Below, piece by piece: positions 25,286-30,012 of a DNA stretch of 30,012 nucleotides; positions within the stretch are counted from its first letter, which is position 1; every line of letters starts with the position of its first letter. The stretch comes from Temnopleurus reevesii (Eukaryota; Echinodermata; Echinoidea; Temnopleuroida; Temnopleuridae), in NCBI GenBank assembly GCA_036244855.1, contig BQKZ01000487.1, positions 67,688 through 97,699 on the forward strand, written 5' to 3'. The translations under genes were made by a program, and so were the position numbers. A model generated the notes under the pieces. It was not told the DNA's origin. It saw only the letters and a program-made list of their open reading frames with translations, and did not search any database.

Positions 25286-26650
25286 AGAAAATGTTGGTGT
25301 GTGTGAAATAAATGTTAGTGTATGTGAAACAGGTGTATGTTTGTCTGAATTAAGAAGGTACATGTTTGTCTGAAGAAGGTGTTAATATATTTGAAGCAGG
25401 AATATATGCGTCCGAGGTAGAGTTGTGTATCTGAAATAAGTGTTAGTGTTTTTTAAGCAAGTGTTAGTGTATCTAAAGCAGGTAATAGTGTATCTAAAGC
25501 AGGTAATAGTGTATCTAAAGCAGGTAATAGTGTATCTAAAGCAGGTAATAGTGTATCTAAAGCAAGTGTTAATGTGTCCCTTGTAGGTATTAGTGTGTCT
25601 GAAGGAGGTGTTACTGTGTCTGAATCTTGTGTTAGCTAGTGTACATGAACAAAGTGTTAGCGTGTCTGCATGGTGTCTGTGTGTTTGAAGCAAGTGTTAG
25701 TGTATCTGAAACAAGTTATAGGGTGTTTTAAGAAAGTGGTATTGTTTTTAAGCAAGTGTTAGGGTGTTTGAAGCAAGTGTTAGGGTGTTTTTAAGCAAGT
25801 TATAGGGTGTTTTAAGAAAGTGTTATTGTTTTTAAGCAAGTGTTGGGGTGTTTGAAGCAAGTGTTAGGGTGTTTTAAGCACATTATAGGGTGTTTTAAGA
25901 AAGTGTTATTGTTTTTAAGCAAGTGTTAGGGTGTCTTTAAGCAAGTTATAGGGTGTTTTAAGAATGTATTATTGTTTTTAAGCAAGTGTTAGGGTGTCTG
26001 AAGCAAATGTTAGGGTGTTTTAAGCAAGTATTAGGGTGTTTTAAGAAAGTATTTGAAGCAAGTGTTAGTGTATCTGAAGCAAGTGTTGGGTGTTTTTAAG
26101 CAAGTTATAGGGTGTTTTAAGAAAGTGTTATTGTTTTTAAGCAAGTGTTAGTGTTTTTAAGCAAGTGTAAGGGTGTCTGAAGCAAATGTTAGGATGTTTT
26201 AAGCAAGTATTGGGGTGTTTTGAGAAAGTGTTAGTGTTCAATAAGCAAGTGTTAGTGTGTCTGAAGAAAGTGTTGGTGTGTCTGAAGCAGGTGTTAGTGT
26301 GTCTGATGAAGGTGTTAGTGTGTCTGTGAAGCACGTTTTAGTGGGTCTGAAGTACGTGTTATTGTGTCTGATTAAGGTGTCAATGTGTCTGAAGCAAGTG
26401 TTTTTAGGGTGCTTTTAAGTATTAGGGTGTTTTAAGAAAGTGAAATTGTTTTTAAGCAAGAGTGTTATGGTGTCTGAAGCAGGTGTTAGTGTGTTTGAAG
26501 AAAGTGTAATTAGTGTGTTTGAAAAAAGTGTTAGTGTGTCGGAAGTGTCAGCGTGTTTGGAGCAAATGTTTGTGTGTCTGAAGTACGTGTTATAGTGTGT
26601 CTGAAACGGGTGTAAGTGTATCTAAAGGAGATGTTGGTGTCTCTCGTTCA
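25286..26650. repeat. 20-21-bp minisatellite, about 1.4 kb
   Basis: Degenerate repeats of GTGTTAGTGTGTCTGAAGCA dominate. A homogeneous block at about 25475-25560 has four to five copies of a 21-bp form (AGGTAATAGTGTATCTAAAG C). A middle part (about 25720-26230) alternates with TTTTAAGCAAGT and TTTTAAGAAAGT variants, suggesting larger repeat units. ORFs on the minus strand with 7-residue periodicity are a by-product of the 21-bp period. Confidence 0.92.
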
Positions 26651-29017
26651 GGTGTTGACACGTACGTCTGATGAAGGCGATCCGGTATGCAAAGCGCGGT
26701 GTCAGTTATCTAAATCATGAGTAACTGTATCTAAATCAGATGTTGTTTTGAAAATTGAAAATAGGAGAGAAAGGGGGCGAAAAATAATCGATGCCCTCTT
26801 TAGGGTAGGGTTGTCAGCTCGACGGGGGTGTCTAACTATGTAGGAGGTTTTTTTTTTTTCGTTCATTTTCAATCTTGTCTGAATGTGTCTGAAACAAATG
26901 TTAATGTCTCAAAGTGAATATAAGAATACTTTTTTCCAATTTGATAACTCTTGATTAATTATTAAAATGAAAGTTGAATCGTATGGAAAGAGGAAACATG
27001 ACCGCTGATAAACGGGATGCAAGGGTGAAAACGCACCCCCTTTCCAGGATTTAAGCTGAACAAAACTTATGGGTGATACATATGGTAAAGACGCGCACCC
27101 CTGTCTTTGTTTGTCAATTCATTTATGTATATAATTTTGTTATCTATTTGTTTATTTGTTTATTTATTTATTTATGTTTGCTTGTTGTGAAGTATACCCA
27201 TGCATCCATAGGGTCCTAGAGGATTTCAGAGTCTTCAAATTGGAGCTCAACCTCCCCCCCCCCCACACACACACACACACACACCCCACGGGCCAGATTA
27301 GGATATGATCGGAGGGGATAGGGAAAGATGGAGGAAAAGGAAGAAGGTCATTTTGATTCGTCTCACATAATAACAGGCTAAACTAGTGTAAGCAGAGGTT
27401 TTGGAAGGGTCGCTATGAAGCAGTCTGATCAATCCCTCTTTATTTCTTGGGAAATTATTTCATAATGAAGAGGACAAAATTCAATTACAAGAAATACAAT
27501 TTGCATGAAAATAAAGCACATTTTTTTCAGATCCTGGTTAAAAAAAGGGGGTTTCCTTCTCGGAATATATACATTTTTAGGAGAATCAAAATTTTACTCG
27601 GAGTAACGATTAAATTAAAATAAACAAGCGTATGAAATTTGTTTCTTTTAGAGACTTTATATTGTATATCTTATTATATGAGTGTACCAATTAAATTTTA
27701 CACTTCTGAAAAGATTGCAAGATAAATTTAAACTATTATCAGGATATTTCCATGTTAAAGATACTCAATAACTCTATCTATCAAGTGCCACTTAAATAAT
27801 TTTCATTCATGGTTGAGTGAACACAAAGTGTTTATGTCCACGGTGTCAATATACCTTGCCCCCCAAAAGACATGAAGGGGACTCATTCAACGCATTATAC
27901 ATTTATTCTCGTTCAAAGAATTTCTTTAATCCATGTAAAGTGGCTCCCGAAAAGATTTTAAAACAGCTAAGTCAAAGAGAACCCAAAAAGAGTCATCTTC
28001 TATATAATGATTAAATCAGTAAATCATCTATTCAATCGATCAATCAATTAATAAAGTGAACAAAATCAATAAATTTAAAAAAAATGAACTAGATCAATAT
28101 GTAAATAATCCAAACCGCCTTGAGTACTCCGCCGAGTGGATTTGTGTGCTCTGTAATATATCACTATCATTCGAAAGCGAAAAATAATATCATGCAGTCA
28201 ATAACGTATCAGATATCCAATAATCAAGTCAAAGAACAAGTCGTTAAGTTGATGTTATTGTTGATCATTTGAATGATCCGATCTCTAGTTAAATAGCATA
28301 GGCAAATAATTTTTATTTGAAAGGGAGCAGTTATATTTTAATGACTCATTTTGGCGCGAAGCATTTTGGATACCTTGTCTAAAGACATGAACAGTTGGTA
28401 CTCGGTACACACCCAATCGTGAATATTAATACCAATTAATTTCGGAGGTGGAGTAATTGATAAAATCATCGATCATGGAGCATTTGTAAACAAGAAAAAA
28501 AAAATTATTTTGAGTTGCATTTTAACGGGCGTTTAAAAGTGCAAAGTTTTGATTGAAACCCACATTGCCCGGATCTGAGCAAAATAAGTAGATCTCACGG
28601 GGTTATAGCGATCAATTGAAGAAAAAAAAACATATTGCATGTCCCACTAAAGAACTATACCCATAATGAGAAGATAAGATAACCTTTTTATCAAGGAGGC
28701 TGCAGACCGTGTTAGAAAATTTAAGGTAGTTTCAAAGTAATTAATCATCGTTACTTAGAATGGCAAAATTGCACAATGAGGAAAGATAGTGTATATGTGA
28801 AACACCTTGCGCAACTTTAAGGAGGAGGGGTGGGGGGGGATGTCCCGAGCCCCGATAAACGGAAGATTTGGGCAAGATAATTCCCTGAAAGCCAGTTTCT
28901 TTTTCCTTGTCAGCTACTTTTGGGTGCAAGTTCATTCTTTGCCAAATATTCGTGTAGCATATTGGGGCAAAATTATAGATTCAGGGATCTGGGGAAATAT
29001 AGCCTTGTATATAGTGT
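26651..29017. other. Intergenic, simple repeats only
   Basis: AT-rich. Contains TTTATTTG-type runs near 27143-27178 and a C-run followed by (AC)n at 27251-27285. Short ORFs (27817-28014, 28807-29043) show no recognisable domain. Confidence 0.55.
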
Positions 29018-29325
29018 TTAATTCTATGGTTCAATTCTTGTGATTTGTATTTATTATTTTATAGCTATAATCACCATCATTTGTATACAGGCAATCCTTT
29101 TGATATATATATTTATATTTTCTTGCGAAAACGACTGCAATTTCAATATTTTATCAACCTTAATAATATATATAGTCTTCAATTCTATGGTCAAGTTTTT
29201 AATTTTTAATTTTGTATTTATTGTTTTATCGCTATAATTCTATATTTGCAATCCTTTTAATATATTCATATTTTCTTGCGCAATATAAAAAAATCGACTG
29301 CAATTTCAATATTTTTATCAGTTTA
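29018..29325. repeat. Two-copy diverged tandem duplication, about 161-bp offset
   Basis: AATTCTATGG, GTATTTATT.TTTTAT, GCAATCCTTTT, ATATTTTCTTGCG and GACTGCAATTTCAATATTTT occur in the same order twice, starting near 29020 and 29181. The copies differ by substitutions and short indels. No coding role is seen. Confidence 0.8.
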
Positions 29326-29559
29326 ATAAAATTCCTAAGTTTTTACATTTAGTATTTTAACGTTTAATCATATCTCTAATTTTGCATTGTTTATCTCCTT
29401 CATTCTTTTTATTTATTCTTAATTCCTGAAATCTATTCACACAAATGCAATTTTTTTTATCAATTCAGTAAATCGTCATCTTGAAATGGTCTGGATATTT
29501 ATTTTTTTTTAACTTTTGTAATTCAAGTATTCCAAGTATAATACTTCATTTTGAATCCT

Positions 29560-29716
29560 TATGTTTGTTACATGTATATTTAATGTATAATGTACATGAT
29601 GTATCCACTGTAATTGAATGTATTTTTACTGCACGGCCCCATTGAAAAACAGCATGTGCTGAACTGGGTTTTTAACCGTGTTTAAATAAATGTATCAAAT
29701 CAAATCAAATCAAATC
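29560..29716 (+). mobile_element. LINE-like 3' end with (AAATC)n tail
   Basis: A segment with GCACGGCCCCATTGAAAAAC, TGCTGAACTGGGTTTTTAAC and TTTAAATAAATGTATC ends in four repeats of AAATC. This matches the usual 3' UTR plus short tandem tail of CR1-like non-LTR elements. No ORF2 part is visible upstream, so it is a strongly 5'-truncated copy. Confidence 0.55.
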
Positions 29717-29805
29717 CGCTAACATTAAATCAGTATTTTTTTCCAGCAGCCAAATAACAACATTCATAGGGCGCTTTATACGAATGTTCCATGCCTCTCC
29801 CTCTG

Positions 29806-30012
29806 GCCCCTCCTCCTCCTCCTCCTCCTCCTCCTCGATCTCCTCCTATTTTCTAGCTTTTCTCCGCCCCGGCCTCCGTTCTCCTCCCTCTTCCTCTTTC
29901 CCCAGTCACCCTCCTCCTCCACCTTTTTCACCGTTCTTCTCAGTCTCTCTCTTTTCCTCCTCCTCCTCTTCCTATTCCTCTTCCTCTTCCTCCTCCTCCT
30001 CCTCCTCCTCCT
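29806..30012. repeat. CCT/CTC-rich microsatellite at window end
   Basis: (CCT)n runs at about 29810-29836 and again to the last base, with degenerate TCCTCTTCC between. The repeat continues beyond the window. Confidence 0.92.

Noticed and set aside
25740..26220. TTAGGG motifs suggesting interstitial telomere sequence
   Set aside because: TTAGGG occurs only once per 20-bp unit, never in tandem.
25382..26334. Minus-strand ORFs with repeated FRYTITC/FRHTNTC units
   Set aside because: They arise from the 21-bp minisatellite period, and no promoter, signal peptide or known domain is seen.

Overview
The window looks like animal nuclear DNA, most probably from an echinoderm such as a sea urchin. 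It is AT-rich, its exons are small and separated by introns of 0.4-1.8 kb, and it carries foldback transposons, tRNA-derived SINEs and LINE remnants. The main content is one plus-strand gene for a multi-SRCR (scavenger receptor cysteine-rich) receptor, the family that is massively expanded in sea urchins. The species call rests on gene family and composition only; I ran no database search.

Gene layout: 11 SRCR modules lie between 1649 and 17218, followed by two CCP/sushi modules (17711-17899 and 19733-19921), a transmembrane exon (20709-20817) and a cytoplasmic-tail exon that ends at a stop codon (22614-22815). Every module intron is phase 1, so modules can be added or skipped without shifting the frame. 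Nine SRCR modules are single exons and open. Two (modules 4 and 6) are split into two exons at the same place, just before the conserved VVC, by a phase-0 intron. Both of these split modules carry an in-frame stop in their first half. No signal-peptide exon is visible, so the 5' end is probably upstream of the window. The assembled coding part is about 4.25 kb (roughly 1,400 codons, counting the two stop-bearing modules).

The most unusual feature is that three unrelated tandem repeats in this gene each sit across an exon-intron junction. A 54-bp repeat at about 6522-6805 multiplies the acceptor of SRCR4's second half. A repeat of about 103 bp at about 16265-16990, interrupted by a 272-base assembly gap, multiplies the acceptor and exon start of SRCR11. 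A 95/116-bp alternating (211-bp dimeric) repeat at about 17836-18690 multiplies the donor and exon tail of CCP1. In each case one edge copy leads to, or belongs to, the intact exon, and the other copies are decoy splice sites.

The rest is repeats and unassigned sequence: two copies of a GGGTGACTTCAAG-type foldback element (15445-15685, 21551-22231), other terminal-inverted-repeat elements (5765-5933, 21073-21248, 18965-19522, 23769-24080), four tRNA-like SINE copies, a minus-strand LINE ORF2 C-terminal relic at about 11330-11610, a 1.4-kb 21-bp minisatellite (25286-26650), and simple repeats. Downstream of the 3' UTR (about 23040 to the end) I see no gene.
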